Assembly: GCA_013289045.1 (NCBI GenBank)
Contig: JABDAU010000017.1
Span: 1-53,249 of the forward strand
Direction of reading: 5' to 3'
From: Bacteroidota bacterium
Lineage (GTDB): Bacteria; Bacteroidota; Bacteroidia; Sphingobacteriales; Sphingobacteriaceae
Length of the DNA: 53,249 bases
Made by a program: the position numbers and the translations under genes. The notes below the pieces were generated by a model that did not search any database, was not told the DNA's origin, and saw only the letters and a list, made by a program, of their open reading frames with translations. Numbering within the stretch: the first letter of the stretch is position 1; every line of letters begins with the position of its first letter. Of the stretch, positions 35,956 to 47,400 are shown piece after piece.

Positions 35956-36616
35956 TCGTATTAAATATTAGCTGATAATCGTCAGCCATCCCGGCAAACG
36001 GCTTGTCCGCTTTTAGCATGGATAATAATAGTAGGTGCCGGAAGACAATACAACCCCTTTGCAGGAACCGTCCCAGGGGACGGGATAACCTATGGGTTAA
36101 AAACCCGATTGATAAAAACTTATGACGATTTCTACAAAAAAAGTCACGAGAGCATATTAGTTTGCTTAAAAAGGATTGAACTATAAAAATGGTTATTTAA
36201 GAAATCTGTATTTTAACAAAGATCCTGCTAAAGCTGTGTCCCATTTATAAATTGGCTGATTTTCACGCTTTTAGAAATCTTTCTAGTACTGTTTATTGTA
36301 GCCCCTAAGGGAAACGAATGCACTAGCACCAATCGGACATATATTTTAAAATGTTCATAAAAAACATGTTCTTAATATAGTACAAGCTATTAATGTAACA
36401 GTTTTTTTACCTCCATCGATACAAATTCCCTAAACGTCGACACACCTGGTCATCTCCGGGTTCATCTGTCCACATTTACATTATTAAATATTTGAAAGAT
36501 TAATTATTCAAAATTTTTACCCGGAAAAAGTGGATAGTAGACCGGCCGACATTTAATAACTCAATTGTTCGACAGATATAGGTTGCTCCTTTGATTTCGC
36601 CATTTTAAACTATTGA
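35956..36616. other. 660-base intergenic region with a structured 5' part
   Basis: No convincing coding frame on either strand. Near 36068-36083 a perfect hairpin (CCGTCC, loop CAGG, GGACGG) is followed at 36094-36106 by a second (GGGTT, AAA, AACCC), which competes with AACC-TATG-GGTT (36087-36098). These may be the AI-2E gene terminator or part of an unknown RNA. The rest is AT-rich, and a promoter-like pair lies near its right end. Confidence 0.4.
36565..36593 (+). promoter_or_regulatory. candidate promoter of the orphan TonB receptor
   Basis: TTG at 36565, an 18-base spacer and CTCCTTTG at 36586-36593 resemble the Bacteroidota TTG/TAnnTTTG arrangement with two mismatches in the -7 box. 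The ATG follows 24 bases later. Confidence 0.3.
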
Positions 36617-38938
36617 ATGAAGTACCTGCTATTTATTTTGATTATATGTGATTTTGCAGCCAATAATTCATTTGCACAGAAACAGGAAATAAAAGACCAT
36701 GCTTTAGATAACGGGACGAAGCAAACTATTCGCGGGAGGGTGTTGGATTCCTTAACTCATGAAGGGATCGAATCCGCTCTAATTACAGATTTCCATACCA
36801 AACACAAGGTTGCGACGGATAAAAATGGCAACTTCGTTTTAAGGAGTGTAAAGGCTGATAGCCTGCTGGTCACTTTTATCGGTTATCAACCTAAGCTGGT
36901 AAAAACATACCCCAGCGGACTTATTAATATCGAACTGGCTAAAGGTACCGTAGTTCTTAAAGATGTTGTGATCACGAATGATGAATCCCTGAAAACATCT
37001 GCCCTGCTTTCCCGGCTTGACTTAAATATGCAGCCAGTTAAATCTGCTCAGGATTTATTACGATTAGTGCCCGGCTTATTTATAGCCCAGCATCAGGGCG
37101 GCGGCAAAGCAGAGCAGATATTTCTTAGGGGCTTTGATGCCGATCATGGAACTGATGTGAACATTTCCGTGGACGGTATCCCTGTAAACATGGTTTCGCA
37201 AGCTCATGGCCAGGGCTACGCCGATCTTCATTTCCTGATCCCTGAAACGGTAGCGGGCTATGATTTTGGGAAAGGGCCCTACTATACAGATAAAGGAGAC
37301 TTTAATACGGCTGGATTCGTGGCTTACAATACTAAAAATGTGCTTGATCGGGATATGATCAAAGTAGAAACCGGGCAGTTTAACACGTTCAGGACAGTCG
37401 CCCTGATCAGCCTCTTAAGTAATAAAGCGAAAGAAAAGGGAACGAGCGCTTATTTGGCAGCTGATTATCTATACTCAAACGGTGGCCCTTTTACCTTACC
37501 AGAACATTTTAAGCGGCTGAACTTGTTTGGTAAATACATAACAAAACCGGACAGCGATAATACGTTAATACTGATTGCCTCAACGTTTAAGTCAGACTGG
37601 CGAGCATCGGGTGAAACGCCAGACCGGGCAGTTTCAGAAGGTTATATTCCCAGCCGGTTCGGAACACTCGATTCTGCACAAGGAGGCCATACTGCCAGGA
37701 CCAATATCAGCCTTAAGCTGGTTACAAACCTGGGCAATGGGTGGGTGATGAGTAATCAACTATGGTATTCGCACTACTATTTTAATTTGATCAGTAATTT
37801 TTCCTTCTATTACTATTTTCCGGCAACAGGCGATGAATTTCGCCAGTATGAGCGGCGCGATCTGGGTGGATATAGCCAGAAGATCTCTAAAACAGCAACG
37901 GTTAATAATACCAATTTCACTACCACGGCAGGTTTAGGCAGCCGTTATGATCATATCAGTCCATTGGAGCTGGACCATACGGAGAACGGACAGTTTTTAG
38001 GTTATTTACAATACGGCAAAGCAAAGGAGCTTAATGTAAATGGCTATTTCGATGAAACGGTTACTATCGGCAAATGGCTGTTTAACGCAGGAGTAAGAAT
38101 GGATTATTTCCATTACAATTATATTAATCTATCGCCGGATACGGTAGCTACCAATATTTTTAATAGTGTAAGTCCAAATGCAGGTAAAGCCATCGTTAGC
38201 CCAAAACTGAGCGCCGAATATACGTTTAACGACAAAATCCAACTTTATCTTAAGATGGGCAAAGGCTTTCATTCCAACGATGCCAGGGTAGTTATCGCCA
38301 ACCGGGGCTTTGAGATATTGCCGGCGGCTTATGGCTCTGACCTGGGTATTAATTGGAAGCCCATACCCAATCTGTTTATCAATGCAGCGGCCTGGTACCT
38401 CTACCTGCAGCAGGAATTTACTTTTGGCTCTGACCTGGTCGATCAGCCTGCGGGGCCGGTCAGTCCTGGCGGAAGGACAGTCAGGGTTGGCGTCGATTTT
38501 TCTGCACGCTACCAGCTAACCGATTGGTTATTTACCAACCTTAATGTAAACGTTGCCCGCCCAAGATACCTTGATAGCGTAAAAGGGCATGACTATGTGG
38601 CGCTTGCACCAACTTTAACCAGCACCGCAGGTTTAGATTTTCGGTTTAAAAATGGCATTAACGGTGGAATCAGTTACCGTTATCTGCACAACCGTGCAGC
38701 AAACGCCGACTACAGCTTAACTGCGCGGGGTTACTTCATTACAGACCTAACGGTTAACTACACCCAAAAAAGATATGAGATAGGCATTGCGATTGAAAAT
38801 CTCTTTAACCGGCAATGGGATGAAGCGCAATTTGAGTATACCTCGCAACTTAAGGGAGAAGCTGGATCTGTAGACCAGGTAAGCTATACGCCGGGAGTTC
38901 CGTTCTTTGCCAAATTAAAGGTTACCGTATTTTTTTAA
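36617..38938 (+). CDS. TonB-dependent receptor, orphan (non-SusC type)
   Basis: A 773-residue outer-membrane receptor with signal MKYLLFILIICDFAANNSFAQ. A CarboxypepD_reg-like domain (about 37-115, TIRGRVLDSLTHEGIESA, FIGYQPKLV) is followed by a plug with a distinctive conserved stretch (QHQGGGKAEQIFLRGFDADH then GTDVNISVDGIPVNMVSQAHGQG by position) and a barrel ending KLKVTVFF. There is no SusD partner, no STN domain and no FecR nearby. The plug motif rich in His and Asp recalls receptors often found with metal transport genes, but nothing here fixes the ligand. It is preceded by a long intergenic region and converges with the HTCS gene. Confidence 0.88.
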   Translation: MKYLLFILIICDFAANNSFAQKQEIKDHALDNGTKQTIRGRVLDSLTHEGIESALITDFHTKHKVATDKNGNFVLRSVKADSLLVTFIGYQPKLVKTYPSGLINIELAKGTVVLKDVVITNDESLKTSALLSRLDLNMQPVKSAQDLLRLVPGLFIAQHQGGGKAEQIFLRGFDADHGTDVNISVDGIPVNMVSQAHGQGYADLHFLIPETVAGYDFGKGPYYTDKGDFNTAGFVAYNTKNVLDRDMIKVETGQFNTFRTVALISLLSNKAKEKGTSAYLAADYLYSNGGPFTLPEHFKRLNLFGKYITKPDSDNTLILIASTFKSDWRASGETPDRAVSEGYIPSRFGTLDSAQGGHTARTNISLKLVTNLGNGWVMSNQLWYSHYYFNLISNFSFYYYFPATGDEFRQYERRDLGGYSQKISKTATVNNTNFTTTAGLGSRYDHISPLELDHTENGQFLGYLQYGKAKELNVNGYFDETVTIGKWLFNAGVRMDYFHYNYINLSPDTVATNIFNSVSPNAGKAIVSPKLSAEYTFNDKIQLYLKMGKGFHSNDARVVIANRGFEILPAAYGSDLGINWKPIPNLFINAAAWYLYLQQEFTFGSDLVDQPAGPVSPGGRTVRVGVDFSARYQLTDWLFTNLNVNVARPRYLDSVKGHDYVALAPTLTSTAGLDFRFKNGINGGISYRYLHNRAANADYSLTARGYFITDLTVNYTQKRYEIGIAIENLFNRQWDEAQFEYTSQLKGEAGSVDQVSYTPGVPFFAKLKVTVFF

Positions 38939-39066
38939 TACTATACTCAGCAGCCTGCCATATACTTTCGGATATTTTATGATCAAGCGCCCCGGAAATT
39001 CTTATGGGTTAATATTCAATAGATTATACTCCGGGTTTCAAATACCATTTTTCTGAATATTGATTC

Positions 39067-41838
39067 CTAATTTGATAAGTTTTTTCGCTTAAACTCACTT
39101 GGTGTACAATCATACTTGTTTTTGAATACCGTCGAAAAATAATTCGGGGTGGAAAAGCCAACCATATAGGTTATTTCAGATATAGAATAGCTTTCATTTG
39201 TTAACAGGTATTTAGCTTTTTTTAACCGCCTGTTTAAAATATAATCGGTGATATTATAGCCCAATAGAGCCTTTACTTTACGATAAAGCTGTATGCGCGA
39301 TATGCCAATGGCCTGGCAAATATCATCTACATTAAAGTTTTCGTTTGAAAGGTTTTGTTCAACTATCCCCGAAAAATCGCTTATGAATTTTTTATCAAGC
39401 CCTTTTGAAACCGGCAATTTTCCGGATGGGGAAATATCGCTTGTAAAATGTTCCTTTAATATGGCGCGGTTCTGGATCAGGTTTTTTACCGTGGCCAACA
39501 AATAATCATAATTAAACGGTTTTACAATGTAAGCATCGGCCATACTTTGTATACCATCTATCTGGTTTTCAACACTGCCTTGTGCCGTTAATAATATAAT
39601 AGGGATGTGCGAGGTGCGAAGGTCGGTTTTAAGCAATTCTGCTATGTTTTTTCCGGTTATCCCCGGCAGCATTACATCAGATATAATAAGATCGGGCACA
39701 CGCTCATAAGCTTCGGTTACGCCGCTATTGCCGTTATCGGCCAAAAATATTTCATACTGGTTGCCGAGTTTTTCGCCTAAATAATAAAGCAGATCGGTAT
39801 TGTCTTCAATGATCAGTATCGATTGCTCTTTGGGTAAATTAAATGCATCAGCCGACATACCTGTTTTTTCGTAATCAAGGTCTGTTGTATACAAGTTAGC
39901 GTTCTCAGCCATATCATTTTTAACCGGCTGTACATTTGGCTTTGGAGCATCAGCCCATTGGTTGCCAAGAGGTAATTCAATTGAGAACGTTGTTCCTTTC
40001 CATTTTTGGCTGTTAACACTAATGCTGCCTTTGTGCAATTCAACAATTTCTTTCGATAATGTTAATCCGAGCCCCGAGCCTTTACTCATGGCACTTTGGG
40101 CCTGGTAAAACTGGTCGAATATATGTTCCGCTTCTTCCGGTTCAAGGCCAATGCCATTATCTTTAATAGCTATGGTAATACTTTCATTATTGTTTTTTGT
40201 AAATATTACGTCTATCCGCCCGTTGTCTTTCGTGAATTTCAAGGCATTCGATATCAGGTTAAAAAACACTTTATCCAGCATATTTACATCAAACCAGGTT
40301 ACTATTTCGCGTTCAGCACTTATTAAATTAAGGCTGATGTTACGTCTTTTGGCATTTTGCTGAAAACTATCCAATATATCCCGTACAAAATCAACTATAT
40401 TATCAGGCGAACAATTTAGCTGCTGTTTATCGTATTCTATTTTACGATAGTCGATTAACTGGTTAATAAGCCGCAGCAACCTGAATATATTTTTATGGAT
40501 AAGTTTAAGATTTTTGCCTGCGACCATGTTTAACTTTTCATTACGCATCATGTCCTCCACAGGCGACAGTATCAGCGTAAGCGGTGTCCGGAATTCGTGC
40601 GAAATATTGGTAAAGAAGTTCAGCTTGGCTTCTGTTGCCGCTTCGGCCATTGCCGACATTTCTATCAATTGGTTCCGTTGCGATAATATTTCATGGTTTT
40701 TGGCTTCAAGGCTCTTGTTTATTTTACGGTTTTCCATAAGCGAATAAAAAGCCAGCCCCCCAAAAACAATAGCCAACACCAGCGTAATAACAATAATGTT
40801 TAATACTACCTGCTGGCTGTTATAAACCTCTTGTTGTTCGGCCAATAGCGCCTGCTGCCGTTCAATGTCTTGTTGCTGGCTGCTTATTTTGCTCCACTGC
40901 AATTTCATTAATTGCACATTGGTAGAATCAATAACCAGAGACTGCAATATATTTTCTTTCAAAAAAGGTTCTTTATTCAATATCCTGAAAGCGGTGGCTA
41001 TAGCTTCTTTTCCACCGGTAGGGTATAAAAGACTTGCATCAATTATTTTCGAATCAACTAACTGCAGGCCACCACCGGGGCCTGGGGTGGCATCAACGCC
41101 TATAAATTTAACGGGCGTTTTAATATTTAGACGGTTGAACACTTCCCTTGCGCCAAGTGCCATAACATCGTTATGTGCAAAAACAGCGTTAATGTTGTTT
41201 AATGATCCTGATGATTGTATAAGTTGTTTTTTAGCGTTAGCTTTTAGCCAGTCGCCATACACCTGTAAGGTGATATGTGTATTGCTAAACTTTTTTATAC
41301 CGTCTGAAAAACCCCGGTCGCGCTCAATAGCAGGCGATGAACCAGGCAGCCCCATTATTTCCAATACATTTGCCTTGCCTTTTAATAAGGTGCCCATGTA
41401 CTCGCCGGCCATTTTTCCTATCTAGTAGTTATCCGCCCCTACGTAAGCGGTATATAAGCCTGACGATGTTTTACGGTCAATAACTACTACCGGTATCCCT
41501 TTATTATAGGTTTGTTCAACAATACTGTTGAGTGGTTGTGCTTCGTTAGGCGATATGATCAGCAGATCGATTCCCTCATCAACCATGTTTTTTACCTGCG
41601 CAACCTGTTTTTTACTATCGCCGTTTGCATCGGTATAAATAAACTTTGCACCGGGATGCAGCGATAGCTCCATCTTCATTTCCTCCAACATGGTGCGCCG
41701 CCACAGGTCGGACCCTACGCATTGTGAAAAGCCAATGGTATATTCCGATGTCTTATCTGCCTTTTTACAACCTCCAAATGAGGCGACAACTAAAAACAGC
41801 AAAGCAATTCTTAAATATATTTTAATATATAAAGCCAT
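39067..41838 (-). pseudogene. hybrid two-component sensor (HTCS) interrupted by an in-frame TAG
   Basis: Read through one stop, the frame encodes about 922 residues with full HTCS order. First comes a lipoprotein-like signal (FGGC) and a type I periplasmic sugar-binding domain (SEYTIGFSQCVGSDLW, TDANGDSKKQ, VVIDRKTSS). Then come a membrane helix near VLNIIVITLVLAIVFGG, HisKA (FTNISHEFRTPLTLI), HATPase (DNGIGLEPEEAEHIFDQF), REC (LIISDVMLPGITG) and an AraC-type HTH. The TAG at 41424-41422 sits in VGADNY-stop-IGKMAGEY, where family members have Glu or Gln, so one substitution explains it. The 781-codon 3' part could only restart at 41412 without a signal peptide. Relatives such as BT1754 sense fructose and activate fructan genes, matching this locus. 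Confidence 0.85.
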
Positions 41839-41923
41839 TGGCCTGTACGCTTTTATAATTATAGTACTAACTGAGCAGGTTGGATAATTGGGTCGATATT
41901 ACCAAAGTAAATCGGTGCTTCAA

Positions 41924-41956
41924 CAAAGGTATTGATAAAAAAACCTACAAAACAAA
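41924..41956 (-). promoter_or_regulatory. candidate promoter of the HTCS gene
   Basis: On the - strand TTTG (41956-41953), a 21-base spacer and TACCTTTG (41931-41924) match the Bacteroidota TTTG/TAnnTTTG promoter. The predicted leader is about 80 bases. Confidence 0.55.
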
Positions 41957-41998
41957 TATGCACCCTAAACGCAAATGAGCCGAAAGTGGAATAATGTT

Positions 41999-42031
41999 AT
42001 AAAATTGAAATAAACAGGTAATAAAATTGAA
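41999..42031. promoter_or_regulatory. tandem direct repeats, candidate HTCS binding site
   Basis: ATAAAATTGAA occurs at 41999-42009 and again at 42021-42031, 22 bases apart. AraC-family domains, including HTCS output domains, bind direct repeats at about two helical turns, so these are candidate operators for the locus. They lie about 165 bases before the MFS start. Confidence 0.45.
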
Positions 42032-42097
42032 CTATTTATATTTCATTCATGTGGATTTAATTTTATATACCTCATAATCAGTGCGATAACCAATGAT

Positions 42098-42115
42098 GAA
42101 ATTTTATAAAATTTC
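42098..42115. promoter_or_regulatory. perfect 18-bp AT-rich palindrome
   Basis: GAAATTTTATAAAATTTC is a perfect inverted repeat 80 bases before the MFS start. It may be an operator or simply a helical AT-rich element near the promoter; the binding protein is unknown. Confidence 0.35.
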
Positions 42116-42194
42116 GTTATAAAACCAGTAACAGCTGCCCTGGCTATACCATTACTATTGCAGTAACAAATCCAATTACACCTTTTTAAATTTT

Positions 42195-43524
42195 ATGAGA
42201 AAACATTCTGTCATGGCTTGGTCCATGGTCGTGGCCTTAGGTGGCTTCCTGTTCGGTTTTGATACTGCGGTAATATCCGGCGCGGAAAAATCAATCCAGC
42301 AATACTGGCATTTATCCGTTTTCGCACATGGGCTTACCATTTCCATAGCGCTCATGGGTACTGTTATAGGTTCTTTATTGGGCGCTAAACCCTCTGACCG
42401 TTTCGGAAGAAAAAACACCCTGTATTTTGTAGCCGCCGCCTACCTATTATCATCACTGGGTACAGCATTTGCCGATAATTGGTACATGTTTTTAATCTTT
42501 CGACTTTTAGGAGGTTTAGGTGTTGGTATATCATCGGTAACTGCACCTATATATATATCGGAGGTTTCGCCGGCAGATCGCCGCGGCAGGCTGGTAGGTT
42601 TGTTTCAGTTTAATGTAGTTTTGGGTATACTTATATCATACCTCAGCAACTACCTCATCAGCCAGGGCGGCGAGGCTTCATGGCGCTGGATGCTTGGTGT
42701 ACAGGCTTTCCCTTCATTACTGTTCCTGGTGCTTATTTATTTTATACCCGAAAGCCCAAGGTGGCTTATACTTAAAAAGGGCGAAACCACTAAAGCGCTT
42801 GAGATACTGCGTGTTATTAACCCGCTGAATTGCGAGCAGGAATTAGTTTCCATTCAAGGCTCCGATCTCCATAATAAGATCGCAAACAGCGACAGCCTTT
42901 TCTCGGGCAAATACAAAAACCCCGGTTTTATTGGCTATGTTTTTTGCTTTCTTTAACCAGGTATCGGGTATAAATGCCATTATCTATTATGCCCCGCGCA
43001 TATTCGAAATGGCAGGCTTGGGGGCGCATTCATCGTTATTGTCAACTGTTGGCATTGGCCTTATCAACTTTATTTTCACCCTTATAGGTATAAATATTAT
43101 TGATAAAGTAGGCAGGCGGGTGTTAATGTTGGTGGGCTCTGTGGGCCTTATTGCTTCCTTATCAATGGTCGCATTTACCTTTTATTCGGGCAACCTTAGT
43201 GGTTTTGCCATACCCATTTACATGATGATGTTTATTGCCTTCTTCGCGTTTTCACAGGGGGCCGTTATATGGGTATTTATATCCGAGATATTTCCTAACC
43301 AGGTACGCGCTAAAGGACAAACATTGGGCAGTTCAACTCATTGGGTTATGGCAGCCATAATTGCGTTCGGTTTCCCTTACCTGGCCGAAACGCTCGGTGG
43401 GGCGGTTACATTTTCCTTTTTCGCCATCATGATGGTGCTGCAATTCATTTTCGTATGGCGCTTTATGCCAGAAACCAAAGGAAGATCATTAGAGCAGATC
43501 GAAACCAATATTGTATTACACTAA
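42195..43524 (+). pseudogene. MFS sugar porter (fructose/hexose), frameshifted
   Basis: Two overlapping frames together make a normal sugar porter of about 442 residues. Frame one (42195-42956) holds helices 1-6 with GFDTAVISGA, DRFGRKNTLYF, PIYISEVSPADRRGRLV and PESPRWLI. Frame two, from about 42924, holds NQVSGINAIIYYAPRIFEMAG, WVFISEIFPNQVRAKGQ and PETKGRSLEQIE. The switch lies at the C4 run 42920-42923: removing one C gives KYKNPVLLAMFFAFFNQ, which aligns without a gap to the XylE-type family. A single-base insertion is the simplest explanation. It should carry fructose into the cytoplasm for the kinase 12 bases downstream. Without repair the product ends after six helices. Confidence 0.88.
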
Positions 43525-43536
43525 AGCAAATTATAT

Positions 43537-44442
43537 ATGATAAGCGAGATAGTAAATACAACGGCAATATGTTATGGCGAGGTTTTATGGGATATTTTAC
43601 CCGCAGGCCCACAGCCCGGCGGCGCGCCCTTGAATGTTGCCTATCATTTAAATAAACTGGGGGTGGATACAAGCATCATAAGCAAAATAGGCGATGATGA
43701 TAAAGGAAAGAAATTAGAGAGTTTGATAGATAACTGGGGAATAAAAAAGCATTTTTTGCAGGTAGACAAGCAATACCCTACGAGCGAAGTGATAGCTAAA
43801 ATGAGTAATGGGAACGAGGTTTCATATGAAATTGTTTCCCCTGTAGCATGGGATTTTATTATTGATCCAGGCGATCTAAAGCAGAAATTTGATCCATCGT
43901 CCTATTTTGTTTACGGCAGCCTGGCATCAAGAAATGAAATTACAAGGAATACGTTGTTCGAACTACTGGAAAGCGATGCCATAAAGGTTTTTGATATAAA
44001 CCTTCGCCCGCCCTTTATCGGTCAGGAATTGCTTAAAGCTTTGTTGGAGAAGGCCAACATTGTGAAATTTAACCAGGCAGAATTGGAAATGGTGCAGATA
44101 CTGTTCCGCGGCTCGCTGGGTAATGAAGCCAGCCAGGTGCGGTTTATAATGGAGACTTTTAGCATTAAAGAAGTGATCATCACCAAAGGCGAATCAGGCG
44201 CATCTTATTATACCAATGGCAATGCCTGTCATTTGTGGGGCAATGAAGTTAAAGTAAATGATACTATAGGCAGCGGTGATTCATTCCTGGCAGCCTTTAT
44301 AGCCAGCCATTACTTACAGAACTCACCCGAAACGACCTTAAAAAATGCCATAGCTATGGGGGCATTTATTGCAACTAAGAAAGGAGGTTGCCCTGAATAT
44401 GAGTTAGATGAGTACAAAGCTTTCAGAAACCAAATGTTTTAA
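43537..44442 (+). CDS. fructokinase, PfkB family
   Basis: A 301-residue cytoplasmic kinase. N-terminal CYGEVLWDILP and PGGAPLNVAYHLNKLG carry the PfkB substrate motif, and the C-terminal NDTIGSGDSFLAAF supplies the anion hole and the catalytic base D248. The motif set is that of Bacteroidota fructokinases rather than ribokinases. It would phosphorylate fructose released from fructans and imported by the MFS porter. It begins 12 bases after the MFS stop and ends 31 bases before the SusC start, so it is mid-operon. The frame is intact although both flanking catabolic partners are damaged. Confidence 0.9.
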   Translation: MISEIVNTTAICYGEVLWDILPAGPQPGGAPLNVAYHLNKLGVDTSIISKIGDDDKGKKLESLIDNWGIKKHFLQVDKQYPTSEVIAKMSNGNEVSYEIVSPVAWDFIIDPGDLKQKFDPSSYFVYGSLASRNEITRNTLFELLESDAIKVFDINLRPPFIGQELLKALLEKANIVKFNQAELEMVQILFRGSLGNEASQVRFIMETFSIKEVIITKGESGASYYTNGNACHLWGNEVKVNDTIGSGDSFLAAFIASHYLQNSPETTLKNAIAMGAFIATKKGGCPEYELDEYKAFRNQMF

Positions 44443-44473
44443 TCAATTATATTATAAACCAATTTTTAATCAA

Positions 44474-47400
44474 ATGAGAAAACTATTACTTTTTTGTTCC
44501 TTGCTTGTAATGTTAGCAGGCGGAGCTTACGCTCAGTCCCGGGGGATCAGCGGGACGATATCTGACAATGCCTCACAGCCACTACCGGGCGTAACGGTAT
44601 TTGTATTAGAAACCAAAAAAGCGACCGTAACGGGTGTTAACGGAAAATTTACTATCGAGGCAGCCACAGGACAAACTCTTCGGTTTTCCTATGTAGGATA
44701 CCAGCCGATTATTGTAAAAATTACGAGTGAAAGCAACAATTTAAAAGTGGTGTTTAAAGAAAATGCCAATGATTTGAATGAGGTAGTGGTTACCGGTTAT
44801 ACATCTGAAAAGAAAAAGGACCTCACCGGCGCGGTTACAGTAGTAAATGTAAACGACATTAAAGATGTTCCGGAAGGTAATGCGATGAAGGCGTTACAGG
44901 GCCGTGTACCGGGCATGACTATTTATGCCGACGGGTCACCCAATGGCGCTATAACAGTAAGATTGCGCGGTACCACAACACTGAATGATAATGACCCGTT
45001 ATACATTATCGACGGTATCCCTACGCAAAGGGGTTTACAGGAAATAAACCAGGATGATATAGAATCTATCCAGGTGTTAAGGGACGCTTCGGCAGCTTCC
45101 ATATATGGTTCAAGGGCTGCTGGTGGTGTTATAATCATCACTACCAAAAAAGGTAAGGCAGGCGCCCAAAGAATCGATTTCGACGCCTCTGCATCGCTAC
45201 AATATTATAATAACAAATTATCACCGCTGAATGCGCAACAGCATGGTCAGGCTTACTGGCAGGCACAAGTTAACGATGACGAATTTGGGCCTGATGCCGG
45301 CAGCCCGATCGACCCATCGGTAAGTAACGGCATCTATACCTATAACTGGAACCACAATTACAGCGACCCGGTATTGAACGGTGTGAATATACCCGAATAT
45401 ATCGATGCAGCCCACACCATGAAAGCTGCTAATACCAACTGGTTTAACGAGATATCCCAAACCTCTGTTTTGCAGAATTATAACCTGACAGTATCCAGTG
45501 GAACGGAAAATAGCCATTCACTTTTCTCCCTTGGCTATTATAACGATATTGGTATAATTAAGCAAACAGGCGATACAAAATATAATGCCAGGTATAACAG
45601 TGATTATAGCTTTTTTAAAGGCCGGCTTAAAATAGGGGAAACGCTTTCGGCTACTTATATGAAAGACCCTGTATTGCCTACAGGCAGTATTACTTTGCTT
45701 TCACTTATCGAGAACCCGATCATACCTGTGCATACGGTTGATGGCGGTTGGGGCGGCCCTGTTGCCGGGATGGATGACCGGGATAATCCCGTAAGGCTAA
45801 TAGAAGATAATAAACAAAACGTAAATGCCTTTGGACGAGTTTTTGGAAATGCTTACGCAGATTTTGAGATCATGCCTAACCTGCATTTTAAAACCACTTA
45901 TGCGGGCGATTTTGCGGGCAATTATTATCGGTGGCTACAGCTGCCTTATGTAGCGGGCTTTCTATCGAACCCGGCGACTTACGCGGGTCAGTCCACAGAT
46001 TATGAAGTGACTGAAACCTGGCAGAACCAGTTAACGTACGATCTGACGATCAAGAAAAACGTTTTCAACTTTTTAGTGGGCGAAGAAAATATTAAGGACA
46101 AATACCAAAACTTTAATGCCCAGGGCCAGGGGTTAGCCCTTGCCGACATCAATTACGCTTACCTTAGCGAAGCAACAAGCAATATTCTTGCAGCAGGCGG
46201 TGGCAGCAGTGACGCGCTCCTTTCTTACTTCGGTAAAATAAACTACGCCTATAACGATAAATACCTGGCTTCGGTAACATTGAGGCGCGATGGCTCTTCA
46301 AAATTTGGGGCTGATAACCGGTATGCTTATTTTCCGGCAGCATCCGTGGGATGGCGGGTCAGTGAAGAAGATTTTGTTAAAGATAATGCTCCGGTTATCT
46401 CCGATTTAAAGCTTCGTTTTGGCTGGGGCCAAACAGGTAACCAAAATATCGCCAACAATGCTACCTATTCCTTATACCAGTCGATATATGGTAATGCTGC
46501 ACCCTTCAGCGGTGATAGCGGTACTGCTTATGATATCAATGGCACCGGTTCAGGCACATTACCATCGGGCTTTACCGCCATACAAACCGGTAACCCAAAA
46601 CTAAAGTGGGAAACCACCACACAATCTGATCTGGGCGTTGATTTTGGCTTATTTAATAACAAATTCACAGGTTCAATCGACGCATATTATAAAAATACAA
46701 CCAATATCCTTATCAGCCCTCCTTATTTAGCTGTATTAGGTGAAGGCGGTAACGAATATTATAATGGGGCATCCATGGTTGATCGCGGGATTGAAGCATC
46801 TCTTGGATATGCCGGAAAAATCGCTCATGACCTTACTATTAATATAAACGGTAATATTTCCGGTTATAAGAACAAAGTTACCTATTTGCCTTCAGCAGTA
46901 CTTACCGGTTATCCCGGGAATGGAACTACCGAGACCGTGTTGGGGCGTTCTATAAATTCAGAATACGGTTATGTGGTACAGGGCATATTTACTTCGGCAG
47001 CAGAAGTGCAAAATTCCGCTACTCAGCCGGGGAGGGGTCTGGGCCGTATCAGGTATGAGGACCTTAATGGCGACGGCGTGATCAATGCCGACGATCAAAA
47101 GTTTTTAGGAACATCTGATCCTGATTTTATTTACGGTTTAAATACCAGTCTGGCGTATAAAAATTTCTCACTTACATTCTTTTTCCAGGGAGTTCAGGGC
47201 GGTTTGGTGTATAATTCGTATAAATATCTGACTGATTTTACCTCGCTTGCACCGGGATCAAACTGGGGCACACGGGTGCTGAATGCATGGACGCCACAAA
47301 ACCCTAAATCAACCATACCGGCGCTTACGCTGATCGATGCCAATAACGAGGGGCGCTATTCCAGTTACTTTCTCGAACCCGCCAGTTATCTTAAATTAAG

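Larger units (their letters stand above)
41839..42194. other. divergent regulatory region of the fructan locus
   Basis: A 356-base AT-rich gap between the HTCS gene and the MFS porter gene. It contains a good - strand promoter, a pair of direct repeats one to two helical turns apart and a perfect 18-base palindrome, each listed separately. No coding frame was found. Confidence 0.6.
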
